Shown: piece after piece, positions 9,270 to 16,570 of the stretch
Numbering within the stretch: position 1 is the first letter of the stretch
How the letters are laid out: every line of letters begins with the position of its first letter
From: Bdellovibrionales bacterium RIFCSPHIGHO2_01_FULL_40_29
GTDB taxonomy: Bacteria; Bdellovibrionota; Bdellovibrionia; Bdellovibrionales; Bdellovibrionaceae
Assembly (NCBI GenBank): GCA_001771815.1
Contig: MEPU01000003.1
Location: forward strand, 1 to 64,000
DNA: 64,000 nt
Direction: 5' to 3'
The notes under the pieces: model-generated
Database searches by the model: none
Seen by the model: only the letters and a program-made list of their open reading frames with translations
Told to the model about the DNA's origin: nothing
Position numbers and translations under genes: made by a program

Positions 9270-10537
9270 GGCATAAATCTCAGGGCAATTCTTTGGGATT
9301 CCAAATCATGAATTCGAAGATACTGAACAAAAGCCAAATTCATGGTCGCAGTCGAAAGCGCCGTTTCTAAATCTCGATGGTTGGCGGAACGATCTGAAAA
9401 TAACGTTTGGTACGATTTGCGCGAATGTCCTACTAAGATTTCATCTGTCACCGAAGAAAACTCATTTAAATGTTTTAGCAGATAATGATTTTGCTGTTTT
9501 GATTTACCAAATCCAATACCCATATCAAAAATCAACTGCGACTCAGAAATTCCAAAATCGACACATTCTGATTTTTTTTGATGCCACCAGGCTGTTAAAA
9601 TTTCTGTTGGACTTCGAACTTCGGACAAAAACTCATCCGTTTTTGGAGGAACCGATAGGGAATGCATCACAATTGCTTTCTTCCCACTGGCTTTCACAAG
9701 CTCTTTCATTTTTTGGTCTCTTAATCCGGTCACATCATTGATAAAATCAATTTCAAAATTCTCAAGACACTTTTCGATCACTGATGGCTTATACGAATCA
9801 ATACTGACAGAAATGCCTTTCCCTGAAATCAATTCCAGGGCGTGTTTCAAGCGATGCCACTCATCTGACTCGCTCACGGACAGGGCTCCCGGTCGTGTGG
9901 ACTCAGCGCCAAAATCAATAATCTCAGCCCCTTGTTCAACCAGTTTCATGATTTGAGCTTCATTGAGCTTCTCATTACCATCTGAAAATGAATCCGTCGT
10001 TAGGTTCACAATCCCCATCAGTTTCGGCCAAAAAAATGTATCGGATTTTCTGGTTTCAAATGGTTTTTTCAAAATCCAATCCACAGCCCACAGTGGTCGA
10101 TTCACCGTGGTTTCTGGAAGGACATCTAACAATGGCAACAAGGCAAATGGGCGCTCTCGCAAATGAGCATGGGGAATTTTCAGATTGTCTAATTCGATTT
10201 GCAGCCCTTGCCAATACAAAATATCCAAATCCATCACACGTGGCGCCCACGTTTCTGAACTGGTACGACCCATTTTTAATTCAATACTTTTTAATGTTTT
10301 TAACAGCCGCAATGGTTCGCAGTGATCCACTTCGATAAGAGCCGCCGCATTTAAAAAATTTTGATTCCAGCTTGTCGGAGCATCTGACGGCACCTGAGCC
10401 ATGGATTCATAAATAGCTGAAACCTTGCGAACACTTATTCCTGGGATTTGTTTTAATTCAAAAAGGGCGTGGCGCAGTTGATGGATAGGATTCTGAAGAT
10501 TAGAACCCAGCCCAATTACGACACGATTTGCTGACAT
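9266..10537 (-). CDS. folK-folP: HPPK-DHPS fusion (hydroxymethyldihydropterin pyrophosphokinase + dihydropteroate synthase)
   Basis: 423 residues. Residues 1 to about 150 are HPPK: IGLGSNLQNP at the start and the signature ending PRVMDLDIL at 99-107. Residues about 170-423 are DHPS: MGIVNLTTDSFSDG at 174-187, IDFGAESTRPGA, SIDSYKP, INDVTG, FDMGIGFGKS and GHSRKS. It carries out two successive folate steps, to dihydropteroate. Fusions in this order are common in plants and fungi and known but less usual in bacteria. A GGAG site five bases before the ATG lies within the end of folB; the two genes overlap by 22 bases. Confidence 0.93.
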   Translation of the reverse strand: MSANRVVIGLGSNLQNPIHQLRHALFELKQIPGISVRKVSAIYESMAQVPSDAPTSWNQNFLNAAALIEVDHCEPLRLLKTLKSIELKMGRTSSETWAPRVMDLDILYWQGLQIELDNLKIPHAHLRERPFALLPLLDVLPETTVNRPLWAVDWILKKPFETRKSDTFFWPKLMGIVNLTTDSFSDGNEKLNEAQIMKLVEQGAEIIDFGAESTRPGALSVSESDEWHRLKHALELISGKGISVSIDSYKPSVIEKCLENFEIDFINDVTGLRDQKMKELVKASGKKAIVMHSLSVPPKTDEFLSEVRSPTEILTAWWHQKKSECVDFGISESQLIFDMGIGFGKSKQQNHYLLKHLNEFSSVTDEILVGHSRKSYQTLFSDRSANHRDLETALSTATMNLAFVQYLRIHDLESQRIALRFMP

Positions 10538-10902
10538 GTGAACTCCACACCATCCATCAAATTTTCGATGGGAACTCGCATCTTTCGAACGGTCAAACTG
10601 ATTTCTGCCAGAATTTTTTTCTGTTTCAAAGCAAAAGTCAGATTTTCAAAAACCTGCTGATTCAAATGCTCAATCAATTGAAAATTTTTACTTTGAGCTT
10701 TGCTTTTTATCATTTCAGATAGCTGAACGTAATCGACGGCATCTTGCAATTGATCGGTGATGCTTCCATTAAGATTTTTTAAAAATTTTATTTCTACTGT
10801 GAACTGTACGGGTTGAGCTTGCTTTTGTTCTTCGAGTGAACATCCTAAATGCACCCAAACTTCGTAGTTTTTAAAGCGCAATGTCTGTTGGCACTCACTC
10901 AC
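10516..10902 (-). CDS. folB: Dihydroneopterin aldolase
   Basis: 128 residues from the GTG at 10902. The family core starts at FKNYEVWVHLGCSLEEQ and continues through PVQFTVEI, DAVDYVQLSEMI, FQLIEHLNQQVFENL and the C-terminal beta strand SLTVRKMRVPIENLMDGVEF. It converts dihydroneopterin to the hydroxymethylpterin substrate of HPPK. An in-frame ATG 13 codons upstream exists, but the GTG has GGAG seven bases before it and forms a GTGA overlap with the methyltransferase stop, so I prefer it. The reading frame overlaps folKP downstream. Confidence 0.82.
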   Translation of the reverse strand: MSECQQTLRFKNYEVWVHLGCSLEEQKQAQPVQFTVEIKFLKNLNGSITDQLQDAVDYVQLSEMIKSKAQSKNFQLIEHLNQQVFENLTFALKQKKILAEISLTVRKMRVPIENLMDGVEFTCQQIVS

Positions 10903-11699
10903 GATTTGACTCCAACAACATAAGCAATCCAACTCAGGCAAGCTTCACCCTTTTCAACTTGCTTGAATATCCCATTACCCCCACCTTTACGATTGGTGCC
11001 TTCCCAGTAAACCACAACTTTCTTAAATCCAACTTCCGCCATTAAATCCTTAAGCTCTGGGATGGTCCACAAACGCCAATCATAGGTAAAAACATTTTCA
11101 TACTTTTTACCCTTAACCCGAAAATGAATTTGAAAAAGTGCTTCATTGGTAATGGGATCAAAACTTTGCTGATCCCAATAATACGTCATGTTCTTAAATT
11201 TTGTTCGATCTTCAATAATATCCGCACATTGCGAGCCTCCAAAAATATCCAGAATAAATAATCCTTTCGAATTTACCGAATCATAGACATTCTGAAAATA
11301 CTGTTTCAAGAGCTCACGCTTTTTAAAAATGCAGTATGAAAAATTAACGGCGGCAACGATGTCAGCCTTTGGAATCCCTTTATCCAAGACATTTTTTTGA
11401 ATCAAAGCAACTCGAGATTGCTGCTCTGCTGTTAACTTAGAAATATAATGCTTTCGACCATACTCAAGAGGTTCCGGATCCAAATCCAAACCGCATGATC
11501 GGTACTTCTTATTCAACTTGACCCATTCTGCGCTGATGGCGCCACCAGCACAAAAATCTTCTCGCAATGTGGTGACTTTTTTGGATTTAAAAATCTCGTG
11601 ATACGTATCTCGATAAAACTCCACATCTGTTTCTGGAGACTGAACAGCTTCATGGTACAATGCATACTTATCAAATGGCAGGACTTGTGGCTTTTTCAT
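10899..11699 (-). CDS. Class I SAM-dependent methyltransferase, substrate unknown
   Basis: 266 residues. The Rossmann SAM-binding loop is EDFCAGGAISAEW, followed by the acidic strand end GLDLDPEPLEYG. Then come IVAAVNFSYCIFKKRELLKQYF (motif for the adenine side) and GLFILDIFGG. A methylation role is clear; the substrate is not. It sits between E1 beta (TAATG one-base overlap) and folB (GTGA overlap), so it is translated with them, but a link to folate or branched-chain metabolism is only positional. Confidence 0.8.
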   Translation of the reverse strand: MKKPQVLPFDKYALYHEAVQSPETDVEFYRDTYHEIFKSKKVTTLREDFCAGGAISAEWVKLNKKYRSCGLDLDPEPLEYGRKHYISKLTAEQQSRVALIQKNVLDKGIPKADIVAAVNFSYCIFKKRELLKQYFQNVYDSVNSKGLFILDIFGGSQCADIIEDRTKFKNMTYYWDQQSFDPITNEALFQIHFRVKGKKYENVFTYDWRLWTIPELKDLMAEVGFKKVVVYWEGTNRKGGGNGIFKQVEKGEACLSWIAYVVGVKS

Positions 11700-12754
11700 T
11701 AAGGAACCTCAGCGCAAATTTCGCGAACCAGTGTTTCAATATCATGTTTCTGTGGCACACTTGCATCTTCTAAGTTTGGATGAAGACCTATTCCTGGAAC
11801 GGCCTTACCAGCAAGAACTCGAGGAGGTGCTTCTAAATGATAAAACAACTCTGTTGTTGTGCGGTAAGCTAAGTGCTCTCCGAAATTTGTGACTTCGGTG
11901 TCCTCGTTAACAAATAAAACACGTCCCGTTTTTTCCACGGAGGCTTTGATCATTTGCCAGTCATAAGGATAGATCGATCGCAAATCAATAACCTCGATCG
12001 AATATCCTTCAGCATTCAATTGATCTGCGACCTCATTACAAACCAGTAAATGCCGACCGTAACTCACGACTGTGATATCATGACCTTCGCGGGTGATTTT
12101 ACCTTTTCCAAAAGGCACTAAATACTCTTCGATTTTTGGCCACTTCGGTTTCCACTTAGTGCGATCGCCAATCGGTGCATCGATCATGGCTTTCAATTCT
12201 TTTTCATCGGTAGGTTCACCGGGAATCAATTCATCTCCGCGAACGCGCATCAACGCTTTTGGTTTTAAAAATAAACACGGATTCGGATCTAAAATACAAG
12301 ACAACAACATTCCATAGGCATCCAATGGATTCGATGGCATCACAATTTTCCAACCAGCCAATCGAGACGCCCACGCATCAAAAGAATGAGAATGGTAAAC
12401 ACTTCCGCGAATCCCCGCACCGACTGGAGTCATCACAGTCATCGGCAATGGATACTGACCATTTGTACACCACAATGTGTTTCCAGCAATTTTAAGTAGA
12501 TCAATTGTATTAAAAATATAATCTACAAACTGAATTTCAGCGACACAACGATCGCCAGCCATGGCAATTCCCATGGCCATGCCGATTATTCCACGCTCAT
12601 CCAACGTAGAATTCCAGGCTGTCTTCAAACCTTGAGTTGCGGTGAAAACACCGCCCAAAGGGGCTCCGACATCCTGACCAAAAACATCTTTCAGTTGATA
12701 ATTCGTTTCCGCATAATGCAAAGCCATGCGGATAGCTTGAGCCATATTAGCCAT
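11699..12754 (-). CDS. bkdB: 2-oxoacid dehydrogenase E1 component, beta subunit (branched-chain type likely)
   Basis: 351 residues of the transketolase pyrimidine-binding and C-terminal domains. Seen are TLDERGIIGMAMGIAMAG, the catalytic-type glutamate region, EIQFVDYIF, the phosphorylation-loop-like RGSVYHSHSFDAW, and the C-terminal DLRSIYPYDW block. With the alpha subunit it decarboxylates a 2-oxoacid using thiamine diphosphate. Similarity is best to 2-oxoisovalerate dehydrogenases, but pyruvate or acetoin types cannot be excluded. Start ATG shares one base with the alpha stop (TAATG). No E2 or E3 gene lies in the window. Confidence 0.83.
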   Translation of the reverse strand: MANMAQAIRMALHYAETNYQLKDVFGQDVGAPLGGVFTATQGLKTAWNSTLDERGIIGMAMGIAMAGDRCVAEIQFVDYIFNTIDLLKIAGNTLWCTNGQYPLPMTVMTPVGAGIRGSVYHSHSFDAWASRLAGWKIVMPSNPLDAYGMLLSCILDPNPCLFLKPKALMRVRGDELIPGEPTDEKELKAMIDAPIGDRTKWKPKWPKIEEYLVPFGKGKITREGHDITVVSYGRHLLVCNEVADQLNAEGYSIEVIDLRSIYPYDWQMIKASVEKTGRVLFVNEDTEVTNFGEHLAYRTTTELFYHLEAPPRVLAGKAVPGIGLHPNLEDASVPQKHDIETLVREICAEVP

Positions 12755-13833
12755 TAGAATTTTCTCCAGTCCGCATTTTCACTTCCTACATAGGTGTGAT
12801 CCCAAATACTTTCCGCCTGCGGAACAGGTTCTTTCCGCGCGATTTCCAGGGCTTCGCGTCCCTCTTCTTCGTATTGCTCCCAAACTTTTTTTGCTGCGGC
12901 AACTGTCAAAACTCCGGCTTTGATCAGCTTGCTTTCAAAAACTTTAACAGGATCCACTTCCTCTAAAACGGGGTTAGCTCCACTGGCTGATGAATGTCCG
13001 TATAACCGAGACACTCTTGCTTCAATAAACGCGGGCTTTCCGGTTTTACGAATGTATTCCATGTCCTCTTGCAATGCCAAATAAGTCTCGATGGGATCAT
13101 TGCCGTTGATCACTCGAGATTTAATATTAAATCCCTTGGCCCGATCTGCAATGGTGTCTTCACCATGCTGGCCGTCCCAATAGGTTGAAATGCCCCATTT
13201 GTTATTTTGTACAGTGATCAAGACTGGCAATTCTTGGCCACGCCGAGACGCCAAAATTAAACTGGTCGCAAAATCTCCCTCAGCAGTACCCGCATCACCA
13301 CCTGTCACAATCGAAATGGCTTTTTTCCCAAATCGCTTTTGCGCGTGAGCCGTTCCACAGGCAATCGGATATTGAACCTCTAACGGTGATGTTACCGGAG
13401 CAATATTCAAATCTGGAAAAACATAATGATTTGAAAAATTACGACCACCCGTTGATGGGTCTGTCACGCGATTCATCATCAAGCGAATCGAATCCAACAT
13501 GGAAACTCCCATCGCCAAAACGGTTGGAGTGCAACGATAATGCAAATGCATAAAATCGTAAGCCAGTCCTTTTCCTTTGCGAGCCAATAACCCCAGCGGA
13601 ACTCCCCAGGCTTCTTCACCAGGTCCACCAATCCAAAAATAGGATTCTCCAGCGCGGTAAATTTTTATCAGACGTTCTTCAAGAACGCGCGACTTCACCA
13701 TCAGGTCATGCATTTGCAAAAGAAGTTTTTCGGACAAACCACCGAATTGATTCTTGGAAGAACTCTTTTTAATCGAAGCTGTTTTCGACGTCTTTTTCGA
13801 CGTCTTTTTCGAAGTCTTTTTAGAAATCGCCAT
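12754..13833 (-). CDS. bkdA: 2-oxoacid dehydrogenase E1 component, alpha subunit (branched-chain type likely)
   Basis: 359 residues. The thiamine-diphosphate motif runs from GGDAGTAEGDF to ITVQNNKWGIS (about 200-235), with GNDPIETYLA and the RLYGHSSASGAN loop after it. The first about 25 residues are an odd lysine/serine/threonine tail coded by a 12-bp tandem repeat. I place the start at the ATG at 13833, with AAAGG seven bases before it, rather than the in-frame GTG at 13839. First gene of the minus-strand run that continues through E1 beta to folC; a promoter should lie in 13834-13933. Confidence 0.83.
   Translation of the reverse strand: MAISKKTSKKTSKKTSKTASIKKSSSKNQFGGLSEKLLLQMHDLMVKSRVLEERLIKIYRAGESYFWIGGPGEEAWGVPLGLLARKGKGLAYDFMHLHYRCTPTVLAMGVSMLDSIRLMMNRVTDPSTGGRNFSNHYVFPDLNIAPVTSPLEVQYPIACGTAHAQKRFGKKAISIVTGGDAGTAEGDFATSLILASRRGQELPVLITVQNNKWGISTYWDGQHGEDTIADRAKGFNIKSRVINGNDPIETYLALQEDMEYIRKTGKPAFIEARVSRLYGHSSASGANPVLEEVDPVKVFESKLIKAGVLTVAAAKKVWEQYEEEGREALEIARKEPVPQAESIWDHTYVGSENADWRKF
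13785..13821 (-). repeat. 12-bp tandem repeat coding the KKTS tail of E1 alpha
   Basis: About three copies of a GACGTCTTTTTC-type unit (plus-strand reading), the last with one change. Each encodes Lys-Lys-Thr-Ser. Copy number may vary by slippage, which would change only the length of the basic N-terminal tail. Confidence 0.75.
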
Positions 13834-13933
13834 AGTCACCTTTGTAAAAGGGTTATCCTATCCAAATTACTGAGAAAATGGTTTAAATAATGGGGCGCAT
13901 AAAACAGGAATTGAGCGGGATCTAAGCAGTTTA

Positions 13934-14554
13934 TTAGAAAAGCCACCGCAAGAAAGACTCGATAAAGGGCAAACTCTGAACCCACATGAATTTCACAGCA
14001 ATAAACATGGCAATTGAAGTCCCAATAAAAATTGCCATGCCCAAAAATAGCAAAATCAAATCTTCAAAAAGCAGTGCTAAAGCCAAGGCGATCAACGTGA
14101 TCGCCGGAGGAAAATTTGTTCCTGGCGGAAGCGGCAGAGCTAAAAAGCAAGCACTGACTAGCACCAATAAAAAAATCATCAATCGAATAAAAAAATTATC
14201 TAATATCATCTCGCCACGTGATTTAAATAGAAACTCAATTTTAAGAGAATACCTCTCGCCAAATTCAAACACCTTTGAAAACAAATGAACCGGTAACATT
14301 TGATGACGCCATTTTTGAGGAATCCAAATTTTTTTTCGCAAAAGCCAGTAAACAGCAATCCACGAAATCAAAGCTCCCATGATCGTCGACAATCCAGGAA
14401 TAGGAATAGGCAGCAAAAAAGGAAGCGACAAAATCACGATGGCCAAGCCATGGGATTTATCCCCTAACTTTTCCAGCAACTGATTCACCGTAAAGTCACA
14501 ATGACTCAGGTCTTCTTTTAAAATTTTGAAGCGATCAGACAATAAAATCGACAA
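13934..14554 (-). CDS. ExoD-family membrane protein
   Basis: 206 residues with a cytoplasmic N-terminus and four or more hydrophobic segments. The family hallmark is the proline-rich stretch LSLPFLLPIPIPGLSTIMG (about 40-60), preceded by FTVNQLLEKLGDKSHG, and repeated in weaker form as FLALPLPPGTNFPPAITLI. ExoD proteins were named for exopolysaccharide defects in rhizobia; their molecular function is not known. It stands alone, upstream of and divergent from htpX. Confidence 0.8.
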   Translation of the reverse strand: MSILLSDRFKILKEDLSHCDFTVNQLLEKLGDKSHGLAIVILSLPFLLPIPIPGLSTIMGALISWIAVYWLLRKKIWIPQKWRHQMLPVHLFSKVFEFGERYSLKIEFLFKSRGEMILDNFFIRLMIFLLVLVSACFLALPLPPGTNFPPAITLIALALALLFEDLILLFLGMAIFIGTSIAMFIAVKFMWVQSLPFIESFLRWLF

Positions 14555-14608
14555 ATCATCCCCTCCAAGTATTCCTACTTTTGTACAGTATCCGAGCCGG
14601 ACTGTAAT

Positions 14609-14636
14609 TTGACAAGGGATGTTGCCTACTTACATA
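14609..14636 (+). promoter_or_regulatory. Candidate sigma-70-type promoter upstream of htpX
   Basis: A perfect TTGACA at 14609-14614 is followed after 16 bases by TACATA at 14631-14636. A second TTGACA at 14667-14672 has only a poor -10 (AAATTA or AATTAA) 17-18 bases on. Either could drive htpX. Called by eye only. Confidence 0.4.
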
Positions 14637-14701
14637 GTTTAATACGCAATTCCATTCCAGTTAACATTGACAAAATTTAACTAAGCCTCAAATTAAAGAC
14701 T

Positions 14702-14714
14702 GTCATTTAATGAC
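14702..14714. promoter_or_regulatory. Short perfect palindrome before the htpX ribosome-binding site
   Basis: GTCATT-T-AATGAC, 14 bases before the htpX ATG and directly before its GGAGGA site. It could be an operator or an mRNA hairpin that masks the site. A palindrome this short may also be chance. Confidence 0.3.
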
Positions 14715-14728
14715 GGAGGATTTGCATT

Positions 14729-15622
14729 ATGTTTAAACGAATTGGTCTCTTTGTTCTCACGAATATTCTGATCATGGTCACGATCTCTGTAGTATTGAAT
14801 CTTTTGGGCGTTCAACCCTATCTAAATGCTAATGGCATTGAGTATTCCCAATTGATGATTTTCTGTTTAGTTTGGGGATTTGGTGGAGCTTTCATCTCTC
14901 TGCTACTTTCAAAATTCATGGCAAAAACGATGATGGGAGTCAAAATTATCGACCCTAACGCCAGTCATGATCAAGAAACTCAGTGGTTGCTTCAAACGAC
15001 ATATCGCTTGGCCACAGGTGCTGGTTTAACAAAAAAACCAGAAGTTGGCATTTACCAATCTGATGATATCAATGCCTTTGCCACCGGCCCCTCGAAGTCA
15101 AACTCGCTGGTTGCGGTTTCAACAGGATTGTTACGTAAAATGAAGCCCAATGAAATCGAAGGTGTTTTAGCCCATGAAATTGCTCACGTGGCTAACGGAG
15201 ACATGGTCACCATGACTTTGGTTCAAGGTGTTGTGAATGCTTTCGGAATGTTTCTGGCTCGCGTGCTGAGTTTTTTCTTATCTCAAGCCGTCGACGAAGA
15301 AAAACAACCCATTGTGCGCATGATTTCAACGATTGTGTTCGATATTATTTTCAGTATTTTGGGTTTATTTGTCGTTTCTTATTACTCTCGACAACGCGAA
15401 TACCGCGCAGACAAAGGCGCTGCTGGATTAACAGGAAAAGACAAAATGATTGCAGCGCTCGAACGACTGCGTATTGAATTTGAATCTGGCGCACCTGAAG
15501 TAGCTACACAGAAATCGCCGGTAGCCACTTTACAAATTTCAAATCGCAAATCGGGATTTATGAATTTGCTTTCAACGCATCCCTCCCTAAACGATCGCAT
15601 CCAACGACTTAAATCCGCTTAG
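14729..15622 (+). CDS. htpX: Membrane-bound zinc metalloprotease HtpX
   Basis: 297 residues, the usual HtpX length. Two N-terminal transmembrane segments (about 5-25 and 38-60), the zinc motif HEIAH near residue 150 followed by VANGD, two further hydrophobic segments (about 160-185 and 195-220), and the third-ligand region REYRADKGAA. M48 family peptidase that degrades misfolded inner-membrane proteins. GGAGGA precedes the ATG. The stop is directly followed by the GTG of the next gene. Confidence 0.93.
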   Translation: MFKRIGLFVLTNILIMVTISVVLNLLGVQPYLNANGIEYSQLMIFCLVWGFGGAFISLLLSKFMAKTMMGVKIIDPNASHDQETQWLLQTTYRLATGAGLTKKPEVGIYQSDDINAFATGPSKSNSLVAVSTGLLRKMKPNEIEGVLAHEIAHVANGDMVTMTLVQGVVNAFGMFLARVLSFFLSQAVDEEKQPIVRMISTIVFDIIFSILGLFVVSYYSRQREYRADKGAAGLTGKDKMIAALERLRIEFESGAPEVATQKSPVATLQISNRKSGFMNLLSTHPSLNDRIQRLKSA

Positions 15623-16570
15623 GTGCCATCCGAAAATTATCTTCAACTTAAACTCGGTGATCTTCTGAAATCTCATTCAGAAGGTCATTCGACAGAAACA
15701 CTTCCCGATAATTTGGGAGATGCTTACCTTTTTAAATTCAATCCTGTCTTTCGAAAAATACGTCAGCAGTTCTTAAAAATGGGATACACACTCACGCAAG
15801 ATGATTTTTGTCATTATGATGTATTACCCTATGCTTCATTACCAAAAATTCTTTCTCAGAAAAAAGTTCCGTATAAAAATAATGTCCAAGCGCTTCAGGA
15901 AATTGAAACCACACGTCCCGGTCGATTTACCGTCGGCGAATTGGTCAAAGTGAAATCAAATTATGTGCTTCATGAATCCAGCCACTGTATTGCGGATTCG
16001 ATCTTAGAAAAAATCACCGCTGGTCCATTTTTATCCCCATTGAAAATCACTGCTGAAAGCGCACGTGTTTTTAAGTTTATTATGGCTGAATCCTTTGCCA
16101 ATGCTGTTGAATCCTTTGCCAATATTTATAATAAAACGCCGCAGGGGAAACTTTTCTATGATCTGAATTCTTATGTGACTCACCATCATAAAATAAATGT
16201 GGCTTTAGAAAAAGCCATCACCCTACTTGGCGAGCGATTAACTTTTGATTTGATTTATATTTCTTACTTGTACTCAAACTGTCTGTTGCCAGAACCCCAT
16301 TCAAAACAACTGACTTCCATTTTCGAAGTGCTCATCCCTGATTCTGATCTTCGAAAAAAGGCTTTGGATTCTCCGCATGTTCGAAAACTATTTTCACATG
16401 GGTTTGAACTCAGCCTTGATTTTCGCATGCAAACCACTGGATTTTTCTGTGCCTTCATGGGGATAGACACTCCCCTTGAAAAATTATTACGTATTGATCT
16501 GTTAGAGATTTTAAAAAAAACGACTCCTGTGTCCGATTTTTTATCAGACACACGTCTTTTTAATGATTAA
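15623..16570 (+). CDS. Unknown protein with an HExxH zinc-binding-like motif
   Basis: 315 residues, no family recognised. The GTG start abuts the htpX stop with no gap, so the two are probably co-translated. Residues 117-121 read HESSH within VLHESSHCIAD, and a glutamate in MAESFANAVESF follows at 156, a layout compatible with a zincin active site (two His, catalytic Glu, distal Glu ligand). No signal peptide and no clear transmembrane segment, so a cytoplasmic location is likely. The 3' end overlaps the convergent lipoprotein gene by 11 bases. Protease function is inference from the motif alone. Confidence 0.65.
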   Translation: MPSENYLQLKLGDLLKSHSEGHSTETLPDNLGDAYLFKFNPVFRKIRQQFLKMGYTLTQDDFCHYDVLPYASLPKILSQKKVPYKNNVQALQEIETTRPGRFTVGELVKVKSNYVLHESSHCIADSILEKITAGPFLSPLKITAESARVFKFIMAESFANAVESFANIYNKTPQGKLFYDLNSYVTHHHKINVALEKAITLLGERLTFDLIYISYLYSNCLLPEPHSKQLTSIFEVLIPDSDLRKKALDSPHVRKLFSHGFELSLDFRMQTTGFFCAFMGIDTPLEKLLRIDLLEILKKTTPVSDFLSDTRLFND

